64,000 nucleotides of DNA from Acidobacteriota bacterium (lineage in GTDB: Bacteria; Acidobacteriota; Vicinamibacteria; Vicinamibacterales; UBA2999): assembly GCA_016184455.1 (NCBI GenBank), contig JACPCS010000112.1, positions 1 through 64,000 of the forward strand. Reading direction: 5' to 3'. This document shows positions 1-6,808 of the stretch, in pieces; the stretch's first letter is position 1; each line of letters begins with the position of its first letter. Under the pieces are notes generated by a model, which ran no database searches, was not told the origin of the DNA, and saw only the letters and a list, made by a program, of their open reading frames with translations. The position numbers and the translations under genes are program-made.

Positions 1-1845
1 GTGACCATGTGTGGCGCCAAGGTCATCTTCCGGCCACGCTCTGGCGAGAGCAGCTCCTCTGGCTGAAGGTCGCGGACTCGATGGAAGATGAGTCGGCCGT
101 CGTCCATCCCCCCGAAACTCATGCCGCCGAAACCGACGCGCACCCCCGCCCGAGTCATCGAACGCCTGCTCGAAGTTCCCGAGCCCGATCTGAACATAGG
201 CGGCATGGAGGGCGGGAACATCGCGTCGCTTGGGGCGCTCGTGCAATTGCGCGAGCACGTCGACGGCCGCACTCGTGTCGCCCGCGCGCGCCAGTCCGTA
301 TCCCAGTACCGCCAACGCGAGGCTCTGACTATCCGAGAGCGTCAACGCCTGCCGAAGCTCGGCGATGGCCTCATGAAGCATCGATTTCTGGACGCACGCG
401 AGGCCGAGATCCAAGTGAGCTCCAGCGAATCCGGGATCCATTTCCCGCGCTTTCCGGCACTCCTCGATCGCCACGTCGTACTGCCGGGCGAAGTGGTGGA
501 CGCGGCCGACCGCGGTACCGATGATGAGCGACAGGGGATCGAGGTCCCGAGCCTGTCTGATGGTCGCAATGGCTTCCTCGGTGCGTCCCAACGCGCAGAG
601 GAGCAGCGAAAGGAAGTGATGGGCCGAGGCGTAACCAGGGTTGAGCTCGATGGCGTGCCTGAACGCGTGCTCCGCCTCCGCCCATGCCCAATCCATCCGA
701 AACTTCACGAGGCCGAGCGAGGTGTGCGCTTCGGCCAGATCCTGATCGATGGCAATCGCCTTCATCGCGGCGGTGCGTGCCTTGGCGAGGAGCTCTCGTC
801 GGGGCTCCGCGTCATAGCCGGCCGAACCGAGCAAGGCGTAGCAATCGGCGAGACCCGAGAAGGCGAGTGCGTAATCAGGATCCTGCTCGATGGCCACCTC
901 GAAGTGACGTACGGCCTTCTGGCGGTCACCGGCAGTGCGTCGGTTCCAATGGAACCGGCCCTTCCAGTAGGACTCGTAAGCAGTCGGACTATCCGTGTAT
1001 CGCTTCGTCAGGCGCCGTTTCTCAGCACCGGTCAGGTTGGCTGCAAGCGCGGCTGCGATCCGCTCCGAAATCGAATCCTCCACCGAAAAGATGTCGGTAA
1101 ATTTCTCATCGAACCGCTCCCCCCAGATGGCCGCCGCGGTCTGCACGCTCACGAGCTGCACCGAAACGCGGATCCGTTCTCCTACGCGTTGTACGGAGCC
1201 CTCCAGCACTGTGTCGACCGCCAGCTCGCGGCCTGCGGCTACCGCGCCGGGCGACGTACTCACATACGAACGTACCGCACTGGTGGGCCGGACGATGATC
1301 TTGGCCCCGAGGTTCCCCAGTCGCGTGGTCAGCGCGTCGGCGAGGCCCAAGCCGAAGACCTCGTCGCCGCTCTCCGGCGCCAGTGAGGTGAACGGCAGCA
1401 CGGCAAGTGACGGCATCGCCGCGGCCTCGGCAGGTCTTGAGCCCGGGAGCTCGGGGGAGGCCGACGCGGTTGCCGGCTCCACCGCCGCGACTTCTTGCAC
1501 CGACGCGACGAACTGATACCCGCGCCGGGGAATCGTTGCGATGTACCTGTGTTCTCCTGGACTTTCGCCAAGCACCTTCCGCAGCAGAAAGACGGTCTGA
1601 GTGAGGTTCGCGTCTTCGACGGCTCTGTCAGGCCAGAGCCATTGCATGAGCTCGTCCTTTTCGACAAGCCGGCCTCGGTGCTCGACCAGCGCAAGCAACG
1701 TATCGAACGCTTTCGCGGTTAATGCCACTGGCTCGCCGCCGCAGAGCAGCCGTCGCGTTCCTGCGTCGAGGCGGAACGGGCCGAACGTGTACATCCGCCG
1801 GTCTTCGGTTCGGGATTGAGGTCTTTTGATGCTATTTGAGGGCAC
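1..1845 (-). CDS. Winged-helix/TPR transcriptional regulator (CadC-like), partial at window edge
   Basis: Probable cytoplasmic DNA-binding regulator joining an OmpR-type winged helix to a long tetratricopeptide region; signal and targets are unknown. I use the GTG at 1845-1843 because AGGAG lies nine bases upstream. The next in-frame ATG (1794) opens MYTFGPFRLD, the usual entry to the winged helix (about residues 18-112). A TolB-like segment with SLAVLPFTSL begins near residue 143, and TPR helices (GLADCYALLG, LGLACVQKS) fill roughly residues 285-560. 615 codons are visible with no stop, so the gene runs past position 1. After FEQAF (about 157-171) the reading loses TPR character and becomes Arg-rich, so a frameshift or small rearrangement is possible. 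This architecture is frequent in Acidobacteriota. Confidence 0.8.
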   Translation of the reverse strand, partial: MPSNSIKRPQSRTEDRRMYTFGPFRLDAGTRRLLCGGEPVALTAKAFDTLLALVEHRGRLVEKDELMQWLWPDRAVEDANLTQTVFLLRKVLGESPGEHRYIATIPRRGYQFVASVQEVAAVEPATASASPELPGSRPAEAAAMPSLAVLPFTSLAPESGDEVFGLGLADALTTRLGNLGAKIIVRPTSAVRSYVSTSPGAVAAGRELAVDTVLEGSVQRVGERIRVSVQLVSVQTAAAIWGERFDEKFTDIFSVEDSISERIAAALAANLTGAEKRRLTKRYTDSPTAYESYWKGRFHWNRRTAGDRQKAVRHFEVAIEQDPDYALAFSGLADCYALLGSAGYDAEPRRELLAKARTAAMKAIAIDQDLAEAHTSLGLVKFRMDWAWAEAEHAFRHAIELNPGYASAHHFLSLLLCALGRTEEAIATIRQARDLDPLSLIIGTAVGRVHHFARQYDVAIEECRKAREMDPGFAGAHLDLGLACVQKSMLHEAIAELRQALTLSDSQSLALAVLGYGLARAGDTSAAVDVLAQLHERPKRRDVPALHAAYVQIGLGNFEQAFDDSGGGARRFRRHEFRGDGRRPTHLPSSPRPSARGAALARAWPEDDLGATHGH

Positions 1846-1998
1846 CGTTGAGGACTCCTGATCGCGGGCGGTCTTAACCTCATCCCCGATGGTCATCGGC
1901 TCCGCCCGTCCCTGCGCCCGAGGCCAATTCTAGCGCCACCAGCCCTGTGGCGGGCCGGTGGGGAATCAGCCTGATTCCGTTCGATGAGGAGGTGGAAG

Positions 1999-2250
1999 AT
2001 GTCCCGCTTTCTCGACGCACACACGGTACCCGGCGTCGGTCGCGAGGCGATCCTTCAAGCGTGCAACGCCATGAAGGGCGCTCCAGGTGTGACGTTCGTG
2101 GCGTGTCACTACGACCTCGGTGAGAGAAAGATCTTCTGCCTGACGGAGGCCGAGAGCGAAGACGTGGTGCGCCAGGCTCACGCGAACATCAGTCTTCCGT
2201 ACGACAGCATCCGGCAGGTGAAGGTCATCACCCCTTCGGACCTCGCGTAG
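1999..2250 (+). CDS. DUF4242-like small protein
   Basis: An 83-residue protein starting MSRFLDAHTVPG with an acidic middle (CLTEAESEDV). It resembles the DUF4242 family of small ferredoxin-fold proteins, some of which bind nickel; no function can be assigned here. The ATG at 1999 is chosen over the one at 1984 because AGGAGG (1987-1992) sits six bases upstream of it. Single gene, 66 bp upstream of the secreted DUF1264-like gene on the same strand, so the two could be co-transcribed. Family assignment is from memory of the N-terminal pattern. Confidence 0.6.
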   Translation: MSRFLDAHTVPGVGREAILQACNAMKGAPGVTFVACHYDLGERKIFCLTEAESEDVVRQAHANISLPYDSIRQVKVITPSDLA

Positions 2251-2316
2251 CGACGACGGCGACTCGGCGCCCTTAGCGGATTTCGGTGGGGTGGCAGCAA
2301 GTGAAGGGAGGCAGCA

Positions 2317-2874
2317 ATGTGGCGGATTGTCAGTGCTTTCGGCGTCATCGTCGGTATCGCGGTTCCCGGCTTTGGGCAAGAGACAACGACGCCTTCACCG
2401 GCCGACGGACACACCATTCACGTCACGGCTCCTCACGTGGTGGCTGGCAAGGTGATGGGTCCGTACCATCACTACTGTAAAGTCCTTTCACTAGAGCCGG
2501 TGATCGAGTGTCTGTGTTACGAGTCGAGCGACGGAGGCGCCCGCCTCGAGCAGGTCGAATACATCATTGCGAAATCGATTATGCGCACAGGCGCGGTCAC
2601 ACTCGCGGACTGGAACAAGAACTGGCACGACCATACACAGGAGATCGCGACCGGCCGCGTGCAGGTGCATGATCTGCCACCAGACAAGGCGAAAGCAGTC
2701 GCCGATCTGGTGGCGACGACGGACGGGATCATCTTTCACCTGTGGTCGCACGACGACAAGGTGCCGAGCGGTCGAGTGGTCATCGCGCAATCGGTGGGTC
2801 ATGTGAACCTGAACGAAGCGGCGTTCAAAGAGGGTGCTTCTCAGCGGCCGTCAACACCGCGGCCGGGCAAGTAA
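2317..2874 (+). CDS. Secreted DUF1264 (OBAP-like) protein
   Basis: A 185-residue protein with a short N-terminal signal-like segment (MWRIVSAFGVIVGIAVPGFG, cleavage likely near residues 20-22). The body shows the family pattern of DUF1264, the bacterial relatives of plant oil-body-associated proteins: GPYHHYCK, ECLCYES, ARLEQVEYIIAK and a histidine-rich WNKNWHDHTQE. The many conserved His suggest metal or ligand binding, but the biochemical role is not known. A good ribosome-binding site (AGGGAGG, about 2305-2311) precedes the ATG. The tail is Pro/Ser-rich and ends near a stem-loop. Confidence 0.7.
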   Translation: MWRIVSAFGVIVGIAVPGFGQETTTPSPADGHTIHVTAPHVVAGKVMGPYHHYCKVLSLEPVIECLCYESSDGGARLEQVEYIIAKSIMRTGAVTLADWNKNWHDHTQEIATGRVQVHDLPPDKAKAVADLVATTDGIIFHLWSHDDKVPSGRVVIAQSVGHVNLNEAAFKEGASQRPSTPRPGK

Positions 2875-2897
2875 GCGCTTGCCGCGTCGAGCAGCTG

Positions 2898-2925
2898 AAG
2901 GGCGAGCTGATTCCAGTTCGCCCTT
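2898..2925 (+). terminator. Stem-loop after the DUF1264-like gene
   Basis: Perfect 8-bp stem AAGGGCGA/TCGCCCTT with a 12-base loop, 23 bp after the stop codon at 2874, followed by a very short T run. Plausible intrinsic terminator for the plus-strand genes, but the weak T tract keeps this tentative. Confidence 0.4.
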
Positions 2926-3116
2926 TCAACTGCGATTGCGGGGCCGAAAAAGCCGCAGCCCCTTCGATCGCCCCGTCGGAGGTCGGTGCCTCTTCGACTC
3001 GCTCGCCGAGTGACATTGCCGAGTGACATTTCCCGACCCGCACGTTCTCTCAGCCACCTGTGTGACGCGAGAGATGGCGGAAAACATTCAGAAATTTGAC
3101 TGATTGAGGGCGAATC

Positions 3117-3159
3117 GGCTGGGAGGCAGGGATTCGAACCCCGATAACGTGGTCCAGAG
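3117..3159 (-). repeat. Left attachment-site copy (3' half of tRNA-Gln)
   Basis: Perfect 43-bp match to 6073-6115, the 3' half of the tRNA-Gln gene from the anticodon loop to the acceptor end. It lacks the 5' half, so it is not a functional tRNA. This is the pattern left by a tyrosine-recombinase element that entered the 3' end of a tRNA gene: the intact gene is restored at one end and a partial copy marks the other. Confidence 0.88.
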
Positions 3160-3267
3160 AGCGGTGAATGGGTTGCGGCCCGTGCCGCTCCGCTCTGTTT
3201 TGTTCCACTTTTTTGACGTTATCGCTTCGGTAGGCTCCCCTCCGTTCTGCTTTGTTCACGCACAAAA

Positions 3268-3284
3268 TGTCTCATTGTGTCTCA
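3268..3284 (+). repeat. TGTCTCAT direct repeat pair, left end of islet
   Basis: TGTCTCAT at 3268-3275 and TGTCTCA at 3278-3284, a 10-bp period. The same word occurs twice at 5899-5917 inside the other end of the islet, in the same orientation. Candidate arm-type recombinase or excisionase sites; unproven. Confidence 0.45.
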
Positions 3285-3364
3285 GGCCCTGTCGCTCTGT
3301 GCAGCCTCGCTTCAGGATGCCGCTGGGAGCAGATGGTACGGCTACAATCGGAATAAGAAGTTCC

Positions 3365-3619
3365 ATGGAGATCACAGTCGAGATTCCGGGCCCGCTCTCT
3401 GAGCAGCCGACCGACGAATTGGCCAGGCGCGCGCGTCTTCTGCTGGTCATCGACGAAGTACGAGCCGGCCGATTGACTCGTGCCTCCGCGGCACGCGCAC
3501 TCGACATGACGCTCGACGACTTCCTCATCGAGGCCGGCCGGCACGGCCTCTACGCCATCGATCACGACGTCGAAGAGTTCAGGCAAGAGCTCGGAGCCAT
3601 TCCGAAGAGCCAGCGCTGA
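3365..3619 (+). CDS. UPF0175 family antitoxin
   Basis: An 84-residue protein matching the UPF0175 pattern: an N-terminal beta strand (MEITVEIPG), then helices ending in RLTRASAARALDMTLDDFL, a helix-turn-helix-like segment, and a C-terminal DVEEFRQEL that likely wraps the toxin. UPF0175 proteins usually sit directly upstream of DUF3368 PIN-domain ribonucleases and act as antitoxins and autorepressors. The ATG at 3365 is preferred over any upstream start because further upstream the frame runs into tRNA-derived sequence. Six bp separate it from the damaged toxin gene. It appears intact although its partner is broken. Confidence 0.85.
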   Translation: MEITVEIPGPLSEQPTDELARRARLLLVIDEVRAGRLTRASAARALDMTLDDFLIEAGRHGLYAIDHDVEEFRQELGAIPKSQR

Positions 3620-3625
3620 GGCCGC

Positions 3626-4094
3626 GTGCTGGTCGTCGCAGACAGCTCGCCCCTGATCTATCTCTCGCGGGTCGGAGCCCTTCACCTCCTTCCAGCGCTC
3701 TTTGAGGACGTCGTGGTGCCAAGAGCGGTGTGGGATGAAGCCGTGGAACGGCGCCCGTCCGCGCCTGGCGTTGATGCGCTCCGCCAGGCGCGATGGTTGC
3801 GTGTCGTCGATGAGCCCTCGCCACAGTCAGACCTTGGGCTGGATCCAGGAGAGACCGCGGCGATACTCGTCGCCGAATCTCTTCGGGCCGATCTCCTTCT
3901 GATCGACGAGCCGGGGAACACTGGGCGTGCTTGTTCACGCGCGACGACGGGCATTGCTCCCTGCACTCAAGCCCGTGCTTGACGCGCTCGTCGCGGAGGG
4001 CTTCCGCATCGCACCCGCTCTGATTCGCGAATCGCTCGCGCACGTGGGAGAAGGCGCAGAACCAGCGAATGCGACATCGACAGATCGCTCGTGA
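3626..4094 (+). pseudogene. DUF3368 PIN-domain toxin, frameshifted by an internal deletion
   Basis: From the GTG at 3626 the first frame gives the start of a PIN-type ribonuclease toxin: VVADSSPLIYLSR (first catalytic Asp), a Glu in WDEAVE, and LDPGETAAILVAE, which is typical of DUF3368. After LLLIDE (about 3896-3913) the frame breaks. The rest of the protein continues in another frame from about 3921 (LGVLVHARRRALLPALKPV, then IAPALIRESLAHVGE) to the TGA at 4092-4094. About 12-15 residues of the usual DE-x-G-R block are missing at the junction, which removes conserved acidic-site residues. The first frame alone stops at 3982. Probably an inactivated toxin; a sequencing error would not explain the missing residues. 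Confidence 0.8.
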
Positions 4095-4150
4095 TGGACC
4101 CTCCTCCAGGACGACGGCTAACCGAAGCGGCACTCGCGTTGAAGACACCG

Positions 4151-4327
4151 TCACTCGCGGTTCTCGACAAGCAGGTCGGCGACAGTCTTGTTGCCACGGA
4201 CCTTGCCCGCGGGCTTCGCTGGTCGCAGCCGCCGTCCGCTCCACGCAATCACGCCGGCCCTCCTCAGAGCCTCGACACGCTCGCGAAGCGCCTTCGGCTT
4301 TCTGGTGCCGACTGGTTTCTTTCGCAT
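4151..4327 (-). CDS. Small basic protein, possible antitoxin C-terminal fragment
   Basis: A 58-residue, strongly basic reading frame starting MRKKPVGTRKPKALRERVEA and ending VRGNKTVADLLVENRE. The middle (LRRAGVIAWSGRRLRP) and the tail resemble the toxin-neutralising tail of Phd/AbrB-type antitoxins, which end in a similar TVADLLLEDRE pattern, but the usual N-terminal DNA-binding domain is absent. It lies 27 bp after the ERCC4 nuclease stop on the same strand, and a GGAG precedes the ATG at a rather long distance. It could be a remnant of a second toxin-antitoxin pair or a real partner of the nuclease. I see no toxin after it; the convergent PIN pseudogene follows. Confidence 0.5.
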   Translation of the reverse strand: MRKKPVGTRKPKALRERVEALRRAGVIAWSGRRLRPAKPAGKVRGNKTVADLLVENRE

Positions 4328-4354
4328 CGCTATGTGGTCTCCGCTCGACGTTCG

Positions 4355-5107
4355 TCAGCCGCGTGTTTGGTCCTCCTGTGCGAGGTGGTGGATAGAGCCG
4401 CCCGGAGATGGACTGCCAACGAGCTCTCGAATACGCGCCGCCTTTCTTGCGCCGATGCCTCGCACCTCGGCCAGTGTGGCGGCGTCCACGGTGACGATCC
4501 GCTCGATTGAACTGAAGTGGCAGAGGAGCCGGTGTGCAAGCGCGGGTCCCACTCCTGGCAGCCCCTGCAGCAGGAAAAGCCGCCTCGATGCAAGACGTTT
4601 CGGCTTCCTGTCGAATCGCCGCAGGATTCGCTCCTGTGGTCCGCGCACCTGCTCCGCCAGGAACCGCAGCATGCGGGTTGATTGTTCCGAGTCGGATGAT
4701 TGCAGCACGGGAAGCCGCCACATGGCGGCGATCGAAACGAGTGCTCCTTCCACCGAGTGGTGATGCACGTCCGGCAGCGAGAAAGGCGTCGGACCTTCGA
4801 TCAGGAGCAGCGATCTGTATGGGCTGTGAGCCAATCGTGCCACTTGCGGAAACAGGCGACCGTCAACGAGCGAGGCGATCAGGTCACGAATGGTCTTTCG
4901 CTCGACCAGCACTTCGCCGTTCACCAAGTAATCGCCGGTAGCCAGACGTTCCATCCGCACGTCGAACCAGCCGCTCCGACACACCGCGTCCAGCAATACC
5001 GAGTCGCGCTCGGAGTGATCGACAGCGAGCTGATGGACAGAGTCAGGGATGCCCGGCGACGTCGTGATCCGTGAAGCAAGCGACCCCTTCGTTCTTCGCG
5101 CGTCCAT
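4355..5107 (-). CDS. ERCC4/XPF-type structure-specific nuclease with tandem HhH
   Basis: A 250-residue protein with the XPF/Mus81 layout. The nuclease domain (about residues 27-130) carries VDHSERD (D30, E33), GDY (D59) and the hallmark ERKTIRDL (E69, R70, K71, D75). A tandem helix-hairpin-helix region follows, with QGLPGVGPALAHRLL (about 181-195) and LAEVRGIGARKAARI (about 212-226). Family members cut branched DNA next to single/double-strand junctions. The active-site residues look complete. This family is standard in archaea and eukaryotes and only scattered in bacteria. It is the middle gene of a minus-strand run in the tRNA islet. The N-terminal 25 residues lack family character, so translation may start further in. 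Confidence 0.85.
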   Translation of the reverse strand: MDARRTKGSLASRITTSPGIPDSVHQLAVDHSERDSVLLDAVCRSGWFDVRMERLATGDYLVNGEVLVERKTIRDLIASLVDGRLFPQVARLAHSPYRSLLLIEGPTPFSLPDVHHHSVEGALVSIAAMWRLPVLQSSDSEQSTRMLRFLAEQVRGPQERILRRFDRKPKRLASRRLFLLQGLPGVGPALAHRLLCHFSSIERIVTVDAATLAEVRGIGARKAARIRELVGSPSPGGSIHHLAQEDQTRG

Positions 5108-5173
5108 ATCCGATTCCGCACGACGACGATGTCATCGTCGCCAGACGAGAATCAAGCGGAAAGGATTCCCGAT

Positions 5174-5779
5174 TCAGGCTTTCCTCTCTTCCTTCAGAAG
5201 TGGGCCTCCGATGACCTCGATGCTGTCGTCCACGAACGCCCGAAGCGTGAAGCCCTCGAAGGACATCAACAGCCGGCCCACCTGATCCCAGGTGAAGGGT
5301 CGGCCGTCGATGACCAACAGCGGAATCTCCCCGGCGCGGTCAGGATCCGACGTGATGCGGCCGACGAGATGACGTGCGTCCGTGATCCGCCAGCCGAGCT
5401 CGCCTCGCTCCACGTGGCGGACGGCGAGTCCATGCTGAATCCGGTCGTACAGCAACCTGAATAGGTCCCACGGGTTGGCGTCGAAGTCGCCGAGGACGGA
5501 GAACTCGTAGCCCTCTTGCCCCTCGGGCACGCGCTCTCGCGCATACAGGGCGTGACCTGTAGGCACGAGCATCGATCGGAACTCGAACGTGTGCTCGACG
5601 TCATCAGCGTCTGCGACGGTGACTGGCTGCAGCGGCGTGTTATCGAAGTCGACACTCATCATCGCTGCCGTCTCCTCGTTGAAGCACCGGTAGCAGCGGA
5701 GGCCGACGTTGGCGACGGAAATCCTCTCGTGTGATTTCAGCGGCTGTCCGCAGCGTCCACACAGGTCTTGTTCCGGCAT
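5174..5779 (-). CDS. Conserved zinc-ribbon protein of unknown function
   Basis: A 201-residue protein with an N-terminal CxxC...CxxC zinc ribbon (C7, C10, C29, C32; CGRCG and CYRC). It is followed by a mixed alpha/beta body with FEFRSMLVPTGHALYAR, GYEFSVLGDFD and a C-terminal VIGGPLL. I recognise it as the kind of protein annotated only as a domain of unknown function and assign no activity. The ATG at 5779 has GAGAGGA five bases upstream and is preferred to the adjacent GTG. It is the first gene of the islet's minus-strand run, 66 bp before the ERCC4 nuclease, so the two may be co-expressed. Confidence 0.7.
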   Translation of the reverse strand: MPEQDLCGRCGQPLKSHERISVANVGLRCYRCFNEETAAMMSVDFDNTPLQPVTVADADDVEHTFEFRSMLVPTGHALYARERVPEGQEGYEFSVLGDFDANPWDLFRLLYDRIQHGLAVRHVERGELGWRITDARHLVGRITSDPDRAGEIPLLVIDGRPFTWDQVGRLLMSFEGFTLRAFVDDSIEVIGGPLLKEERKA

Positions 5780-5898
5780 CACGGTCCTCTCAGAGTTTGA
5801 CGGGTCACTCGCAACGATTCGCGCGCCGACTCATTATCTCGAGTGGCACTGCGCAGCGCTGCACAGTGAGCTGCTGTTTTCCTGATCGTCCGCCACCG

Positions 5899-5917
5899 TG
5901 TCTCATTCGTGTCTCAT
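5899..5917 (+). repeat. TGTCTCAT direct repeat pair, right end of islet
   Basis: TGTCTCAT at 5899-5906 and 5910-5917, an 11-bp period, the same word and orientation as the pair at 3268-3284. It lies in the 290-bp non-coding stretch between the zinc-ribbon gene and the tRNA. Confidence 0.45.
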
Positions 5918-6071
5918 CGAGACTCCGCGAACCTGCCGAGTTGTTTCGCTAACACGTTGGAGATGAACCACTTGCGGTGGGTAGCCTCCGACACGGACAA
6001 CGTGGGCCACGAACCGGGTGAACCTGGTCGATTGTGAAAGCCGCCAAGTCGTTGTAGTCGAAGGAGATGAT

Positions 6072-6145
6072 TGGCTGGGAGGCAGGGATTCGAACCCCGA
6101 TAACGTGGTCCAGAGCCACGTGTCCTACCGTTGAACGACCTCCCA
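6072..6145 (-). tRNA. tRNA-Gln (CUG anticodon)
   Basis: A complete 74-base cloverleaf on the minus strand. The acceptor stem is TGGGAGG/CCTCCCA with discriminator G and an encoded CCA. The anticodon arm is CGTGG-CTCTGGA-CCACG with anticodon CTG, reading CAG. The T loop is TTCGAAT. The 5' TGGG and discriminator G match bacterial tRNA-Gln. Its 3' half is the target site of the islet to its left and is duplicated at 3117-3159. Confidence 0.95.
6073..6115 (-). repeat. Right attachment-site copy within tRNA-Gln
   Basis: The 43 bp inside the tRNA gene that are identical to 3117-3159. The match begins within the encoded CCA end and stops in the anticodon loop. Confidence 0.88.
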
Positions 6146-6213
6146 GTGCTTGGGCGCGGGCGGGACTGCGCTCGGCGCCGAACGCCGCTGGCGCAGGAAC
6201 CACCGATTGTACA

Positions 6214-6257
6214 AAGAAAAAGCGGCCCGGCGCAAACCACGCGGCGCGCCGGCCGCT
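6214..6257 (-). terminator. Terminator after the KGG gene
   Basis: Read on the minus strand, a GC-rich stem (AGCGGCCGGCGC pairing with GCGCCGGGCCGCT, one bulge) is followed directly by TTTTTCTTT. It lies 30 bp past the stop of the KGG-repeat gene and upstream of the tRNA. Confidence 0.7.
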
Positions 6258-6287
6258 CGAGCGTAACTCGTCGCGGACTCGCGACGA

Positions 6288-6557
6288 CTAGCGAATGTCT
6301 TCGCCTTGGTCCTCGCCGCCCGTGCGCTCGATCATCCCCGGCGAGCCCAGCTCGCCGCTCATGCCGGTCGGCCCCTCCTGCATCTCCTTGCGTCGCTGAT
6401 GGCTCGCCATCCCGCCCTTGCGTCCGGCCTCCCGCGCCTCCTCGCTGGTCCACTCGTGAGCCGTTCCCTTCTGGTGGGCCGCCTTGCCCCCCTTGCTGGC
6501 AATCTCACGCTGCTTCGCGCGGTCCATCGAGGCAAATCCACGATCCTCTTTAGCCAC
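6288..6557 (-). CDS. KGG-repeat (YciG-like) stress protein
   Basis: An 89-residue hydrophilic protein with two KGG-type repeats: DRAKQREIASKGGKAAHQKG and EEAREAGRKGGMASHQRRKE. This pattern defines the YciG/con-10 group of stress-induced small proteins with no known enzymatic role. The GTG at 6557 is the start: AGGAGG lies five bases upstream and the protein then opens VAKEDRGFASMD. An upstream extension of the frame is Arg-rich and not protein-like. A terminator follows. Confidence 0.85.
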   Translation of the reverse strand: MAKEDRGFASMDRAKQREIASKGGKAAHQKGTAHEWTSEEAREAGRKGGMASHQRRKEMQEGPTGMSGELGSPGMIERTGGEDQGEDIR

Positions 6558-6808
6558 ACTGACCTCCTGCCACATCCACGTCCGCGTCCCACCGCGCGCG
6601 CGCCCGGCTCCGTGCACCACCCGGCGGGCTCGCGCGGCGATGGCTGCAACGGCAGTGCCACGCCTCAAGAGGCGGTGACGCGTAACCCTCAGCAATATGG
6701 GAACTGAGCGACACACTTTCTCCGGCGGCCATGGCCGGCGTGCGACGGCACGCCTCATGTGATGCGCGCGAGCTCAGCGCGGGACGCAGTCGATCTGGGC
6801 TGATTTGC

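Larger units (their letters stand above)
2926..3364. other. Non-coding stretch at the left edge of the islet
   Basis: No gene is convincing here. The stretch holds the 43-bp copy of the tRNA-Gln 3' half (3117-3159) and a TGTCTCAT direct repeat pair (3268-3284). Open frames running through it are not protein-like and read through tRNA sequence. Confidence 0.6.
3117..6115. mobile_element. tRNA-Gln-integrated islet, 2,956-bp repeat-to-repeat distance, no integrase
   Basis: The segment lies between two perfect 43-bp direct repeats offset by 2,956 bp, one inside an intact tRNA gene. It encodes a UPF0175 antitoxin, a damaged DUF3368 PIN toxin, a 58-residue basic protein, an ERCC4-type nuclease and a zinc-ribbon protein. 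No integrase, transposase or phage structural gene is visible, so it is either a decayed island or a non-autonomous element mobilised in trans. TGTCTCAT repeat pairs near both ends could be recombinase arm sites (inference). Confidence 0.75.

Noticed and set aside
88..1386. Long plus-strand open frame over the first gene
   Set aside because: No recognisable motif; the minus strand encodes a clear winged-helix/TPR protein with a good ribosome-binding site.
3104..3364. N-terminal extension of the UPF0175 frame
   Set aside because: It reads through the tRNA-Gln fragment and an unconserved stretch; the family starts at ATG 3365.
3160..3364. Integrase C-terminal remnant inside the islet
   Set aside because: No frame shows the H-x-L-R-H or LGH...Y pattern of tyrosine recombinases here or at 5780-6071.
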